Below, piece after piece: positions 24,955 to 33,206 of a stretch of 56,257 nucleotides of DNA (its first letter is position 1; each line of letters begins with the position of its first letter). A program made the position numbers and the translations under genes. The DNA is from Cupriavidus sp. (GTDB taxonomy: Bacteria; Pseudomonadota; Gammaproteobacteria; Burkholderiales; Burkholderiaceae). The stretch is taken from positions 1-56,257 of the forward strand of contig JAPSLP010000034.1 in assembly GCA_031180665.1 (NCBI GenBank). The letters run 5' to 3'. The notes beneath the pieces were generated by a model. It saw only the letters and a program-made list of their open reading frames with translations, made no database searches and was not told the DNA's origin.

Positions 24955-25902
24955 ATGCCCAGCCTGATCTGCGGCTCCGTCGCCTACGACACCATCATGA
25001 CGTTCGAAGGCAGGTTCCGCGAACACATCCTGCCGGACCAGATCCACATGCTCAATGTGTCCTTCCTGGTCCCCGGCATGCGCCGCGAATTCGGCGGCTG
25101 CGCGGGCAATATCGCCTACAGCCTGAAGCTGCTCGGCGGCGAGCCGGTGGTGATGGCGACGGTCGGCGAGGATGCCGGCCCGTATCTGGACTACCTGCGC
25201 CGACTGGGCATCGGCACCGAGCACATCCGCACGCTGCCCGGCACCTTCACCGCGCAGGCGATGATCACCACCGATCTGGAGAACAACCAGATCACCGCCT
25301 TCCATCCGGGCGCGATGAGCCAGTCGCAGCTGTCGCAGGTGCAGGACGCGCTCAAGGGCGAACGCGCGCCGCGGCTGGGCATCGTCGCACCGGACAGCCG
25401 CGAAGGGATGCTGCACCACGCCCGGCAATTCGCCGAGGCCGGCATCCCGTTCATCTTCGACCTGGGCCAGGCGATGCCGCTGTTCGGCGGCGAGGACCTG
25501 CGCCAGTTCGTCGAGCTGGCCAGCTACGTGACGGTCAACGATTACGAAGGCCAGGTGCTGCTCTCGCGCACCGGCTGGAGCAGCGCCGACGTGGCGGCGC
25601 GCGTGCGCGCCTTCATCGTGACGCACGGCGAGCGCGGCGCCACCATTCACGCCGATGGCCGGCAGTACAATATTCCCGCGGTGCAGGCCGAACGGGTCGT
25701 CGATCCGACCGGCTGCGGCGACGCCTTCCGCGGCGGCCTGCTGTACGGCATCGAGCAAGGCCTCGACTGGGAAACTACCGGCCGGCTGGCGAGTCTGATG
25801 GGCGCGATCAAGATCGCGCACCAGGGGCCGCAGAATTACCAGGTCTCGCGCGAGCAGATCGGCCAGATGTTCGAGGCGGCCTTCGGCTACCGTTACGCGT
25901 AA
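24955..25902 (+). CDS. PfkB-family carbohydrate/nucleoside kinase (adenosine kinase-like)
   Basis: This 315-residue protein has PfkB features: FGGCAGNIAYSLKLLGGEPVV near the N-terminus, VTHGERGATIHADG, and the anion-hole and catalytic-base motif DPTGCGDAFRGGLLYG. These enzymes phosphorylate sugars or nucleosides with ATP. The short N-terminus and AGNIAY motif resemble bacterial adenosine/ribokinase-like members, but the substrate cannot be assigned. CTTGGAG precedes the ATG at 24955. The lipoprotein gene begins 20 nt downstream, so the pair may be cotranscribed. Confidence 0.88.
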   Translation: MPSLICGSVAYDTIMTFEGRFREHILPDQIHMLNVSFLVPGMRREFGGCAGNIAYSLKLLGGEPVVMATVGEDAGPYLDYLRRLGIGTEHIRTLPGTFTAQAMITTDLENNQITAFHPGAMSQSQLSQVQDALKGERAPRLGIVAPDSREGMLHHARQFAEAGIPFIFDLGQAMPLFGGEDLRQFVELASYVTVNDYEGQVLLSRTGWSSADVAARVRAFIVTHGERGATIHADGRQYNIPAVQAERVVDPTGCGDAFRGGLLYGIEQGLDWETTGRLASLMGAIKIAHQGPQNYQVSREQIGQMFEAAFGYRYA

Positions 25903-25922
25903 ACCCTTGCTGGGGAATCACC

Positions 25923-26390
25923 ATGCAAACCCTTATCCGAACCTGCGGCGTCGCGCTCGTAGCAGCCGCCAGTCTCGTGGCCGGCTGCGCCACGCAATCG
26001 AACTCCGCCAGCATCTATACGCCGGGGCAGTCGCAGCGTGAACAGACGCTGCGCTATGGCGTGGTCGAGAGCGTGCGCGAGGTAATGATCCAGGGTCAGC
26101 AATCCGGCGTCGGCACGCTCGCGGGCGGCGCCATCGGCGGCATCGCGGCCGGCAGTTCGATCGGCAGCGGCAGCGGCTCGGTGGCGGCCGGTATCCTTGG
26201 CGCGGTGCTCGGCGGCATGGCCGGCAGCGCGATCGAGAATCGGGTCGACCAGCGGCGCGGGCTGGAGATCACGGTGCGCCTGGACAATGGCGAGATGCGC
26301 GCGATCACGCAGGACGCCGACGAAATCTTCCGCCCGGGCGAACGCGTGCGGCTGCTGTCCTCGGGCGGCGTCACGCGCGTCACGCACTGA
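25923..26390 (+). CDS. Glycine-zipper 2TM outer-membrane lipoprotein, SlyB/PcpP-like
   Basis: This 155-residue lipoprotein has a lipobox LVAGC with the lipid-modified Cys at about residue 22. The centre (about residues 63-101) holds two glycine-zipper helices rich in GxxxG, such as GTLAGGAIGGIAAGSSIGSG and GILGAVLGGMAGSA. The C-terminal part (ITVRLDNGEMRAITQDADE) is typical of SlyB-like proteins. Such proteins sit in the outer membrane and are linked to envelope integrity. A terminator follows 30 nt after the stop. Confidence 0.9.
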   Translation: MQTLIRTCGVALVAAASLVAGCATQSNSASIYTPGQSQREQTLRYGVVESVREVMIQGQQSGVGTLAGGAIGGIAAGSSIGSGSGSVAAGILGAVLGGMAGSAIENRVDQRRGLEITVRLDNGEMRAITQDADEIFRPGERVRLLSSGGVTRVTH

Positions 26391-26419
26391 GCGGCGCGCT
26401 TCACCGGCGGTCGATCGAG

Positions 26420-26449
26420 ACGCCGCCTCCTTCGGGGGGCGGCGTTTTT
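26420..26449 (+). terminator. Rho-independent terminator of the glycine-zipper lipoprotein gene
   Basis: Stem ACGCCGCC/GGCGGCGT (26420-26427 with 26438-26445) is followed by five T (26445-26449). Confidence 0.9.
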
Positions 26450-26495
26450 GTTTGCGCGCTCGTTGGCGCGCTCGTTGGCCACAGCCGCCCCAAAT

Positions 26496-26529
26496 GAAAA
26501 ACCCGCCGCGGCTGTCGCCGGCGGCGGGT
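26496..26529 (-). terminator. Rho-independent terminator of the H1-like gene
   Basis: Stem ACCCGCCG/CGGCGGGT (26501-26508 with 26522-26529) is followed on the minus strand by a T-run (26497-26501). It lies 113 nt past the stop of the H1-like gene. Confidence 0.85.
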
Positions 26530-26642
26530 TGGCAGGACCGCAGTCATGCCGACCGGATACCGGGTATCCGGTCATCCGGGCACGCGAAGGTGCCCCGAGG
26601 ATTCCCGCAGGAATCGAGCGCGCACAGCTCGCGCCTCAACGC

Positions 26643-27242
26643 TTACGGGCGGCTGCCGGTCGGGAACGGCCAGGCGGCGGCCGGGCTCAGCGCGGTCTTG
26701 GCGGCCGGCGCGGGAGCCGAGGCAGGCGACGAGGCAGGAGCCGAGGCAGGCTGGGCAGCGGCCTTCTTGCCGGCAGCCTTCTTCGCCGGCGCCTTCTTCG
26801 CGGCAGCCTTCTTGGCCGGCGCGGCCTTCTTGGCGGTCGCCTTCTTCGCGGTGGTCTTCTTGGCCGCGGCCTTCTTGGCCGGTGCCGCCTTCTTCGCCGC
26901 TACCTTCTTGGTCGCGGCCTTCTTGGCGGGGGCCTTCTTCGCTGCGGCCTTCTTGGCCGGTGCCGCCTTCTTCGCCGCTACCTTCTTGGTTGCGACCTTC
27001 TTGGCGGGAGCCTTCTTCGCTGCAGCCTTCTTGGCCGGTGCCGCCTTCTTCGCCGCTACCTTCTTGGTTGCGACCTTCTTGGCGGGGGCCTTCTTCGCTG
27101 CGGCCTTCTTGGCCGGCGCGGCCTTCTTCGCGGCGACCTTCTTCACCGCGGTCTTCTTGGCCGGTGCGGCCTTCTTGGCGGCTGCCTTCTTGGCGGGCGC
27201 GGCCTTCTTGGCCGCAGGTTTCTTCTTCGCAGTCGTTGCCAT
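26643..27242 (-). CDS. Histone H1-like Lys/Ala/Pro-rich DNA-binding protein
   Basis: This 199-residue protein is built almost entirely of KKAAPAKKAAAKK-type repeats (residues 5-161), with a Pro/Ala/Ser tail ending TGSRP. It resembles the C-terminal domain of eukaryotic H1, Chlamydia HctB, Bordetella BpH1 and Pseudomonas AlgP. These bind DNA without strong sequence preference and shape the nucleoid. A 26-residue unit is repeated three times (see the repeat at 26904). AAGGAG lies 8 nt before the ATG at 27242, so the five codons open upstream are rejected. The predicted promoter is about 540 nt upstream. Confidence 0.9.
   Translation of the reverse strand: MATTAKKKPAAKKAAPAKKAAAKKAAPAKKTAVKKVAAKKAAPAKKAAAKKAPAKKVATKKVAAKKAAPAKKAAAKKAPAKKVATKKVAAKKAAPAKKAAAKKAPAKKAATKKVAAKKAAPAKKAAAKKTTAKKATAKKAAPAKKAAAKKAPAKKAAGKKAAAQPASAPASSPASAPAPAAKTALSPAAAWPFPTGSRP
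26904..27137 (-). repeat. Three 78-bp in-frame minisatellite units in the H1-like gene
   Basis: Residues 36-61, 62-87 and 88-113 are near-identical 26-residue units starting VAAKKAAPAKKAAAKKAPAK. The third differs by Val to Ala, and a degenerate fourth follows. The DNA is also highly similar, so recombination could change protein length in 26-residue steps. Confidence 0.9.
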
Positions 27243-27782
27243 GGATGACTCCTTCACTAGAGCGTGAATATCGAATGTCCAAAATTGGCGACCCGACCGA
27301 CCCGAGGCGTTATTGCTTGCGAACCCCAGTCGAGCGAGCGATTCATCGGCGTGCCGCGATTCGGCTGCCGCACGCTAATGAATTCCTTGGCAGGGGCTTC
27401 GCCAAGGGCGAAGCTTCCGTGGCGACGTGCAACGCGATGACCCGCGCGCAACGCTCGCCCCGTCCTGCAGTATTCGATCGGCTCGCGCGTCGTTGCCCGA
27501 CGACACGCGGCTTCCAAGTAGGAGTATTCCGACGGCAGACCTGCATTCGCGGTCATGGCCCGCGCCAGGCAGACGCCGTGTTGTTCGAGGTAGCGAACCC
27601 ATCCCGTCAATGGGTCACAGGAGACTGTACGCGTTGTCAGTAGCCAGCCCGGTCTGGTCTGCGTCAAAGTTCTGTTGCTCCTCGGCTACCTGCATCACTG
27701 CATCGAAAACGCGTCGCGGTTGTTGTTCGAGTTCTTCGCTTCGCGATGTCTTGCTTCATGCAATGAAGAGAGACTCTTGTCA
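27243..27782 (-). other. Long untranslated leader or undefined gene upstream of the H1-like gene
   Basis: If the promoter at 27789-27817 is used, the H1-like mRNA has a leader of about 540 nt. It contains a hairpin GCTTCGCC/GGCGAAGC (27396-27414). An open frame at 27257-27667 could start with TTG and stops 14 nt before the H1-like start. Its codon use (many A/T-ending codons) is unlike neighbouring genes and I see no family. I therefore do not call it as a gene, though a short regulatory or upstream peptide cannot be excluded. Confidence 0.35.
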
Positions 27783-27788
27783 AGGCGA

Positions 27789-27817
27789 ATCATAATTCGT
27801 TTGGTCGGTGATGTTAA
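27789..27817 (-). promoter_or_regulatory. Strong predicted sigma70 promoter upstream of the H1-like gene
   Basis: On the minus strand, TTAACA (27812-27817), exactly 17 nt and TATGAT (27789-27794) are seen in a local AT-rich patch. It is directed toward the H1-like gene. Confidence 0.6.
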
Positions 27818-27835
27818 GAAAAAAGTTCCAAAAAA

Positions 27836-28640
27836 TCACGCCACCGAATGCGCGCGCTTTGCGATGACGAACCCATCGATGCGATGACATGCGCGACGCG
27901 CTGTCGTGACACGCATCGCATGCCGCGACGACACGCTGCGAGACCCTCTGCTTCGATCGCATCGCGACCTCATCGACATGCCGACGACGCGGTGTTCGCA
28001 CTGCGCCCGCACACCTCTCGACGACGGTCGCGACGACCGTCGCCAACGCTGGCGATAACGCAGCGACGACACGAGGGAGAACCCGCATGCTTGCCGGAAA
28101 GCCGCATACGGCAAGGCTTTGCGGCATGCACGCAAGCCCGCTCGCACGTGCGGCGGGCTCGGTGCACCCCGCGCGCGACGATGGCATCGCAGCGCATCGC
28201 GGCAGTGCGCGGCACCGTCACCGAGAGAGCGGCGACCAGCGCATCGACGGTGCCGAGCGCCGTCGCGACATCGAAGCTCGGATCGCGCATCGGCATCGCA
28301 TCGCGCGTCGTCGCGCATCGTGCGCGAGCGTCGATCGAGTGATGCGTCGACGCAACGCTTTGCCATTCGCAAGCACGGTGTCGATGCTCCATCGACACTC
28401 GATCGATGACCGTCGAGGTAGATCGACCAGCCTCGACGGTCCTCTACCGCCATCGCGCATCATCGCTCGCACGCGGATCACTGTCGGACGATGGCGGACA
28501 CCATCGCATGCGCGCAGCCCGAACGCGCAGGCGCGATCCCGCCTCGCCACCGGTTCCCGACGCATGCGCCGACGGCATGCGGACATGCGCAGATTTCGTT
28601 ACCGCCCTCGTGGGTCCCGCTTCTAACATCGGCCGCCGGG
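27836..28640. other. Gene-free stretch rich in CATCG/CGATG/TCGA words
   Basis: About 0.8 kb with no convincing gene. Six-frame reading gives only Arg/His/Ser-rich open frames without domains. GCATCG, CGATGC, GATCG and CGACG recur on both strands, giving a locally biased composition unlike the coding DNA around it. It contains a 9-bp-arm inverted repeat (28022-28042). It separates the H1-like gene from the MHS transporter operon. Confidence 0.5.
28022..28042. repeat. Inverted repeat with 9-bp arms
   Basis: CGACGGTCG and CGACCGTCG are perfect inverted arms around CGA. They lie in the biased noncoding stretch, with no T-run. Confidence 0.7.
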
Positions 28641-28691
28641 CCCGCTGCGCCAGCTGCCGCCGGGCGTCAGTCCATCTCAGAGGAGGAAACC

Positions 28692-28724
28692 ATGCACAGG
28701 AGAACAACATGCAAGCGAGCGTAG
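28692..28724 (+). CDS. Possible 10-codon upstream ORF overlapping the transporter start
   Basis: An ATG with a very strong ribosome-binding site (AGAGGAGG, 5-6 nt upstream) reads Met-His-Arg-Arg-Thr-Thr-Cys-Lys-Arg-Ala then TAG. It is out of frame with the transporter. The transporter ATG at 28709 lies inside it, with its own AGGAG inside this ORF. Translation of the short ORF would pass through the transporter start, so it may couple or limit transporter translation. No homologue can be judged at this length. Confidence 0.35.
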   Translation: MHRRTTCKRA

Positions 28725-30010
28725 CCCACGCCGACGCGCTGCCCGCCACTCACGCCAGGGAACGCCGCCGCGCCATCGTCGCGACGGTGATCGGCAACGG
28801 CCTCGAGTGGTTCGACTTCACGGTCTACAGCTTCTTCGCGGTCATCATCGCCAGGCTGTTCTTTCCGACCGGCAACGACCTGTCGTCGCTGTTGCTGGCG
28901 GTCGCCACCTTCGGCGTCGGCTTCTTCATGCGCCCGGTCGGCGGCATCGTGCTCGGCGTCTATGCCGACCGCGTCGGCCGCAAGCAGGCGCTGTCGCTGA
29001 CCATCCTGCTGATGGCGCTGGGCACCACCATCATCGGCATCGCCCCGACCTACGACCAGATCGGCGTGTTCGCGCCGCTGCTGATCGTGGTTGCACGGCT
29101 GATGCAGGGCTTTTCGGCCGGCGGCGAAATGGGCGGCGCGACCGCGTTCCTGACCGAGTACGCGCCCGCCCGCCAGCGCGCCTTCTACTCGAGCTGGATC
29201 CAGGCCAGCATCGGCGTCGCGGTGCTGCTCGGCGCCGCGGTCGGTACCTTCGTCACCAGCGCGCTGAGCCCCGAGGCACTGAACAGCTGGGGCTGGCGCC
29301 TGCCCTTCCTGCTGGGCATCGTGATCGGTCCGGTCGGCTACTACATCCGCCACCACCTGGACGAGACGCCGACCTTCCGCGATAACGCCGAGCGCTCGGA
29401 CTCGCCGCTCAAGGAGATCGTGCAGACCTACCCGCGCGAGACCACGGCGAGCTTCTCGATGGTGATCCTGTGGACGGTCTGCACCTACGTGCTGCTGTTC
29501 TATATGCCGACCTACTCGGTCAAAGTGCTCCAAGTGCCGCAGTCCACCGGCTTCATCGCGGGCATGGTCGGCGGCCTCGCCATCATGGTGTTCTCGCCCA
29601 TCGTCGGCTGGCTCGCCGACCGCACCGGCCGCCGTGCGCTGCTGTCGGGCTCGGCGCTGCTGATCCTGCTGCTGGCCTATCCGATGTTCTTCTATATCAA
29701 CCAGGTACCGGGGCTCGTGTCGCTGCTGGTGTTCCAGCTGGTGTTCGGCGTGCTGATCGCCGCGTACACCGGCCCGATCCTGGCGGCCTTCTCCGAACTG
29801 TTCCCCGCCAAGGTGCTGTCGACCGGCCTGTCGGTCGCCTACAACCTGGCGGTGACCATCTTTGGCGGCTTTGCCTCGTTCATCATCACCTGGCTGATCG
29901 CCAGCACCGGCAGCACCATGGCGCCCGCCTTCTACGTGATGATCGCCGCCGCGATCAGCTTCGTCGGCACGCGCTTCGTCCGCGAGCCGGCCTATCTGCA
30001 ACGACACTGA
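28709..30010 (+). CDS. MHS-type major facilitator transporter
   Basis: This 433-residue protein has twelve predicted helices. Metabolite:H+ symporter features are VIGNGLEWFDFTVYSFF in helix 1, FMRPVGGIVLGVYADRVGRKQAL between helices 2 and 3, and GFSAGGEMGGATAFLTEYAP. The second half repeats the pattern with VGWLADRTGRRALL. Relatives import citrate, proline/betaine, shikimate or dicarboxylates. The ATG at 28709 has AGGAG 6 nt upstream; the long open frame before it is noncoding. The amidohydrolase gene begins 5 nt after the stop, so the two form an operon and may share a substrate. Confidence 0.92.
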   Translation: MQASVAHADALPATHARERRRAIVATVIGNGLEWFDFTVYSFFAVIIARLFFPTGNDLSSLLLAVATFGVGFFMRPVGGIVLGVYADRVGRKQALSLTILLMALGTTIIGIAPTYDQIGVFAPLLIVVARLMQGFSAGGEMGGATAFLTEYAPARQRAFYSSWIQASIGVAVLLGAAVGTFVTSALSPEALNSWGWRLPFLLGIVIGPVGYYIRHHLDETPTFRDNAERSDSPLKEIVQTYPRETTASFSMVILWTVCTYVLLFYMPTYSVKVLQVPQSTGFIAGMVGGLAIMVFSPIVGWLADRTGRRALLSGSALLILLLAYPMFFYINQVPGLVSLLVFQLVFGVLIAAYTGPILAAFSELFPAKVLSTGLSVAYNLAVTIFGGFASFIITWLIASTGSTMAPAFYVMIAAAISFVGTRFVREPAYLQRH

Positions 30011-30015
30011 GACTC

Positions 30016-31257
30016 ATGACCCGAATCCTGCTTCAGGGCGGCAACGTCCTCGACCCGGCGCACGGCAGCCTGCTGCGCCGCCATGACGTACTGATCGACG
30101 GCGAGCGCATCGCCACGGTATCGGCCACGCCGCTCGACCTGCCCGACGCTGCCGACCTGCAGCGCATCGACGTCGCCGGCAAGACCGTGATGCCGGGGCT
30201 GATCGACTGCCACGTGCACGTGCTGGCCTCGCTCGCCAACCTCGGCCTGAACGCGACGCAGCCCAACGTGCTGGTGGCGATCCGCGCGCTGCCGATCATG
30301 CGGGCAATGCTCGAGCGCGGCTTCACCACCGTGCGGGATGCCGGCGGCGCCGACTGGGGCCTGTCGCAGGCGGTGGCCAGCGGCCTGATCCCGGGTCCGC
30401 GCATCTTCCCGTCGGGCAAGGCGCTGTCGCAGACCGGCGGACACGGCGACTTCCGCCCGCGCGGCGACACGCTCGAGCCGTGCTCGTGCGCGTTCCGCGC
30501 CGGCGCCATCGCGCGCGTGGTCGACGGCGTCGACGCGGTGCGGCTGGCGGTGCGCGAGGAGATCCAGAAGGGCGCGACCCAGATCAAGATCATGGCCTCG
30601 GGCGGCGTCGCCTCGCCGACCGATCCGATCGCCAATACGCAGTACAGCGAGGCCGAGATCCGCGCCATCGTCGAGGAGGCCGAGGCCGCGCAGACCTATG
30701 TCGCGGCGCATGCCTACACGCCACGCGCGATCGCGCGCGCGGTGCGCTGCGGCGTCCGTTCGATCGAGCACGGCAATCTGGTCGACCGCGCCGCCGCGCA
30801 GGTGATGCGCGAGCATGGCGCGTTCGTGGTGCCGACCGTGATCACCTACGAGGCACTGGCACGGGACGGCGCGCGACTGGGCCTTCCCGCCGAGTCGGTG
30901 GCCAAGATCGAGACGGTGCGCCAGGCCGGCCACGACTCGCTGCGCATCTACGCCGAGGCCGGCGTGCCGATGGCCTTCGGCTCCGATCTGCTCGGCGAGA
31001 TGCATCAGTGCCAGAGCGAGGAGTTCCGCATCCGCGCCGACGCGCTCGGCAATCTGGAAGCGATCCGCTCGGCGACCTCGATCGCCGCCGCATTGCTGCA
31101 GCGCGAGGGCGAACTCGGCACGGTGCGTGCCGGCGCGATGGCCGACCTGCTGGTGGTCGACGGCGATCCGCTGGCGGACATCGGCCTGCTGATGGGCCAG
31201 GGCGAACACCTGGCATTGGTGATGCAGGCGGGGCGGATTCATACGCGCGGGGCGTAG
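30016..31257 (+). CDS. Metal-dependent amidohydrolase, imidazolonepropionase-like group
   Basis: This 413-residue cytosolic hydrolase has the amidohydrolase fold. Candidate metal ligands are His66 and His68 (DCHVHV), Lys191 (QIKIMASGG, possibly carbamylated), His232 (AHAYTPRAI), His252 (SIEHG) and Asp324 (FGSDLLGEMH). This set resembles binuclear Xaa-Pro dipeptidase/imidazolonepropionase-like enzymes that cut amide bonds in N-acyl amino acids or peptides. The substrate is unknown. It directly follows the MHS transporter (5-nt gap), suggesting uptake and hydrolysis of one compound. A hairpin repeat follows 12 nt after the stop. Confidence 0.9.
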   Translation: MTRILLQGGNVLDPAHGSLLRRHDVLIDGERIATVSATPLDLPDAADLQRIDVAGKTVMPGLIDCHVHVLASLANLGLNATQPNVLVAIRALPIMRAMLERGFTTVRDAGGADWGLSQAVASGLIPGPRIFPSGKALSQTGGHGDFRPRGDTLEPCSCAFRAGAIARVVDGVDAVRLAVREEIQKGATQIKIMASGGVASPTDPIANTQYSEAEIRAIVEEAEAAQTYVAAHAYTPRAIARAVRCGVRSIEHGNLVDRAAAQVMREHGAFVVPTVITYEALARDGARLGLPAESVAKIETVRQAGHDSLRIYAEAGVPMAFGSDLLGEMHQCQSEEFRIRADALGNLEAIRSATSIAAALLQREGELGTVRAGAMADLLVVDGDPLADIGLLMGQGEHLALVMQAGRIHTRGA

Positions 31258-31269
31258 CGCCCAACGTCT

Positions 31270-31297
31270 CGTCGTTCCCGCCTGAGCGGGAACGACG
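31270..31297. repeat. REP-like perfect hairpin
   Basis: CGTCGTTCCCGC (31270-31281), loop CTGA, then its perfect complement GCGGGAACGACG (31286-31297). It shares its core with the element at 11075-11145. It probably terminates the amidohydrolase transcript. Confidence 0.8.
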
Positions 31298-31341
31298 GGT
31301 TTCACGCTCTATCATGACGGCTTGACCGACCGGACGCCGCC

Positions 31342-32271
31342 ATGCGCATTTCCCCGCTTCCTCCCCTGCCCTGCCTGATCGCTTTCGAAGCGGCGATGCG
31401 GCACGGCAGCTTCACGCGCGCCGCCGCCGAGCTGCATCTGACGCAGAGCGCAATCAGCCGGCAGGTCGCCCAGCTCGAACAATTCCTCGGCAAGAAGCTG
31501 TTCGTGCGCGAGCCGCGCGCGCTGCGGCTGACCGTCAGCGGCCAGCGCTATGCCGAGGTGGTGCAGCGGCTGCTGGTCGGCTGCGCCGAGGCGACCGAGG
31601 ACGTGATGAAGCGCAAGGGGCATACCGAGCTGTCGGTGGCCTGCTCGTCGGGCGTCGCGGTGCTGTGGCTGACGCCGCGGCTGGCGCGCTTTCGCGCCGC
31701 GCATCCGGACTTCCACCTGCGTCTGGTCGTCAACGACAGCCTCGCATCGATGTCCGGCTCCGAGTTCGATATCGGCCTCTATTACCTGCGCGAAGGCCCG
31801 CCGCCGGCCTTCGCGGCGCGGCGTCTGTATGACGAGGAAGTGTTTCCGGTCTGCACGCCCGGCTATCTGCGCGACCGCCGGCTCGAACCCGCCGATCTGG
31901 TCGACGAGACGCTGCTGGTGCTCGAAGACGCCCAGCGCCAATGGATGTCATGGGAGACCTGGCTCGGCCAGAACGGCCTGCCCGATGCGCGCCCGAATCA
32001 TCGCGTGGTGGCCAACCAGTATCCGATCCTGCTGCAGCTGGCCATCGAGGGCCACGGCCTCGTGCTGGCCTGGCGCCATATGATCGATGCCTGCCTGCGC
32101 GACGGCCTGCTGGTACGCGCCACCCAGGCGAGCGCGACCCTGGGCGGCGGCTACTACGTGGTCTGGCCGCGCGAGCGCGCCGAGCCGGCCGCGGCCCGTG
32201 CGTTTCGCCAATGGCTGGTGCAGCAGAGCGGCATTGATGGCCGCGCCGGCGAGCGAAGCGCCGATGGATAA
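31342..32271 (+). CDS. LysR-family regulator, GcvA-like
   Basis: This 309-residue protein has an N-terminal winged helix-turn-helix (residues about 10-70), including FEAAMRHGSFTRAAAELHLTQ and SAISRQVAQLEQFLGKKLF. An effector-binding domain (about residues 95-295) follows. The sequence LPCLIAFEAAMRHGSFTRAA resembles the GcvA subgroup. It probably senses a small molecule tied to the neighbouring transporter/amidohydrolase or aldo/keto reductase genes. It is in the same direction as both, so it does not show the classic divergent arrangement and the target is uncertain. Confidence 0.9.
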   Translation: MRISPLPPLPCLIAFEAAMRHGSFTRAAAELHLTQSAISRQVAQLEQFLGKKLFVREPRALRLTVSGQRYAEVVQRLLVGCAEATEDVMKRKGHTELSVACSSGVAVLWLTPRLARFRAAHPDFHLRLVVNDSLASMSGSEFDIGLYYLREGPPPAFAARRLYDEEVFPVCTPGYLRDRRLEPADLVDETLLVLEDAQRQWMSWETWLGQNGLPDARPNHRVVANQYPILLQLAIEGHGLVLAWRHMIDACLRDGLLVRATQASATLGGGYYVVWPRERAEPAAARAFRQWLVQQSGIDGRAGERSADG

Positions 32272-32277
32272 AGTGTG

Positions 32278-32320
32278 GATGGATGCCGCGCCGATGGATG
32301 CCGCGCCGATGGATGCGCCC
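32278..32320. repeat. 15-bp tandem repeat before the aldo/keto reductase gene
   Basis: GATGGATGCCGCGCC occurs twice and then a truncated third copy follows. It lies just past the LysR gene stop and 53 nt before the next start. Confidence 0.85.
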
Positions 32321-32372
32321 ATGCTGTCGGCCATCCGGACCCCGAACCCCGAACTCAAAGGAGCGATGCGCC

Positions 32373-33206
32373 ATGAAGCAAGTGCTGCTGCCCTGCGGTG
32401 AACGCGTGCCGGCCCTCGGCATGGGAACCTGGAATATCGGCGACGATCCTTCGCGCCGCGCCGAGGAAATCGCCACGCTGCGGCTCGGCCTGGACCTCGG
32501 CCTGCGGCTGATCGACACGGCGGAGATGTATGGCGAGGGGCTGTCGGAGCAGCTGGTCGGCGAAGCGATCGCCGGCCGGCGCGACGAGGTATTCCTGGTC
32601 ACCAAGGTCTATCCGCACAACGCCGGACGGCGCGACGCGGTGGCGGCCTGCGAACGCAGCCTGCGCCGGCTCGGCACCGACCGCATCGACTTGTATCTGC
32701 TGCATTGGCGCGGCGGCGTGCCGCTGGCCGAGACCATGGAGGCCTTCCAGGCGCTGCAGCAGGCCGGCAAGATCCGCCACTTCGGCGTCAGCAATCTGGA
32801 CCTCGACGATATGCGCGAGCTGTGGAAGGTGCCGGGCGGCGATCGGGTCCAGGCCAACCAGCTGCTGTACAACCTGGGCCGCCGCGGCATCGAATGGGAT
32901 CTGCTGCCGTGGCTGCGCGAGCGCGGCGTGCCGGTGATGGCCTATTCGCCGATCGAGCAGGCCCGGCTGCTGCGCCATGCCGGCCTGAAGGCGTTCGCCG
33001 CGCGCCATGGCATCGCCCCGGCGCAGGCGGCGCTGGCCTGGCTGCTGGCGCGCGAGGGCGTGATCGCGATTCCGAAGACGGGACGGCGCGACGCCCTGCG
33101 CGAGAACGCCGCGGCGCTGTCGATCGCGCTCGACGCCGCGCAGCTGGCCGAGCTCGATGCCCTGTTTCCGCCGCCGCGCGGGCCGCGCCCGCTGGAGATG
33201 CTGTAG
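32373..33206 (+). CDS. Aldo/keto reductase
   Basis: This 277-residue TIM-barrel oxidoreductase uses NADPH to reduce aldehydes or ketones. The catalytic tetrad is visible as Asp48 and Tyr53 (LIDTAEMYGEG), Lys78 (LVTKVYP) and His111 (LYLLHW). FGVSNLDLDDM and AIPKTGRRDALRENAAAL complete the cofactor site. The substrate cannot be assigned. AAAGGAG lies 11 nt before the ATG at 32373, and a second ATG at 32365 is out of frame. It follows the LysR gene by 101 nt and is convergent with the Lrp-type gene. Confidence 0.92.
   Translation: MKQVLLPCGERVPALGMGTWNIGDDPSRRAEEIATLRLGLDLGLRLIDTAEMYGEGLSEQLVGEAIAGRRDEVFLVTKVYPHNAGRRDAVAACERSLRRLGTDRIDLYLLHWRGGVPLAETMEAFQALQQAGKIRHFGVSNLDLDDMRELWKVPGGDRVQANQLLYNLGRRGIEWDLLPWLRERGVPVMAYSPIEQARLLRHAGLKAFAARHGIAPAQAALAWLLAREGVIAIPKTGRRDALRENAAALSIALDAAQLAELDALFPPPRGPRPLEML

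Noticed and set aside
27257..27667. A 136-codon frame ending 14 nt before the H1-like gene
   Set aside because: It would need a TTG start, shows codon use unlike neighbours and no recognisable domain. I treat the region as leader instead.
28087..28626. Arg/His-rich open frames on both strands in the biased noncoding region
   Set aside because: No domain, no ribosome-binding site and low-complexity composition consistent with the DNA bias.
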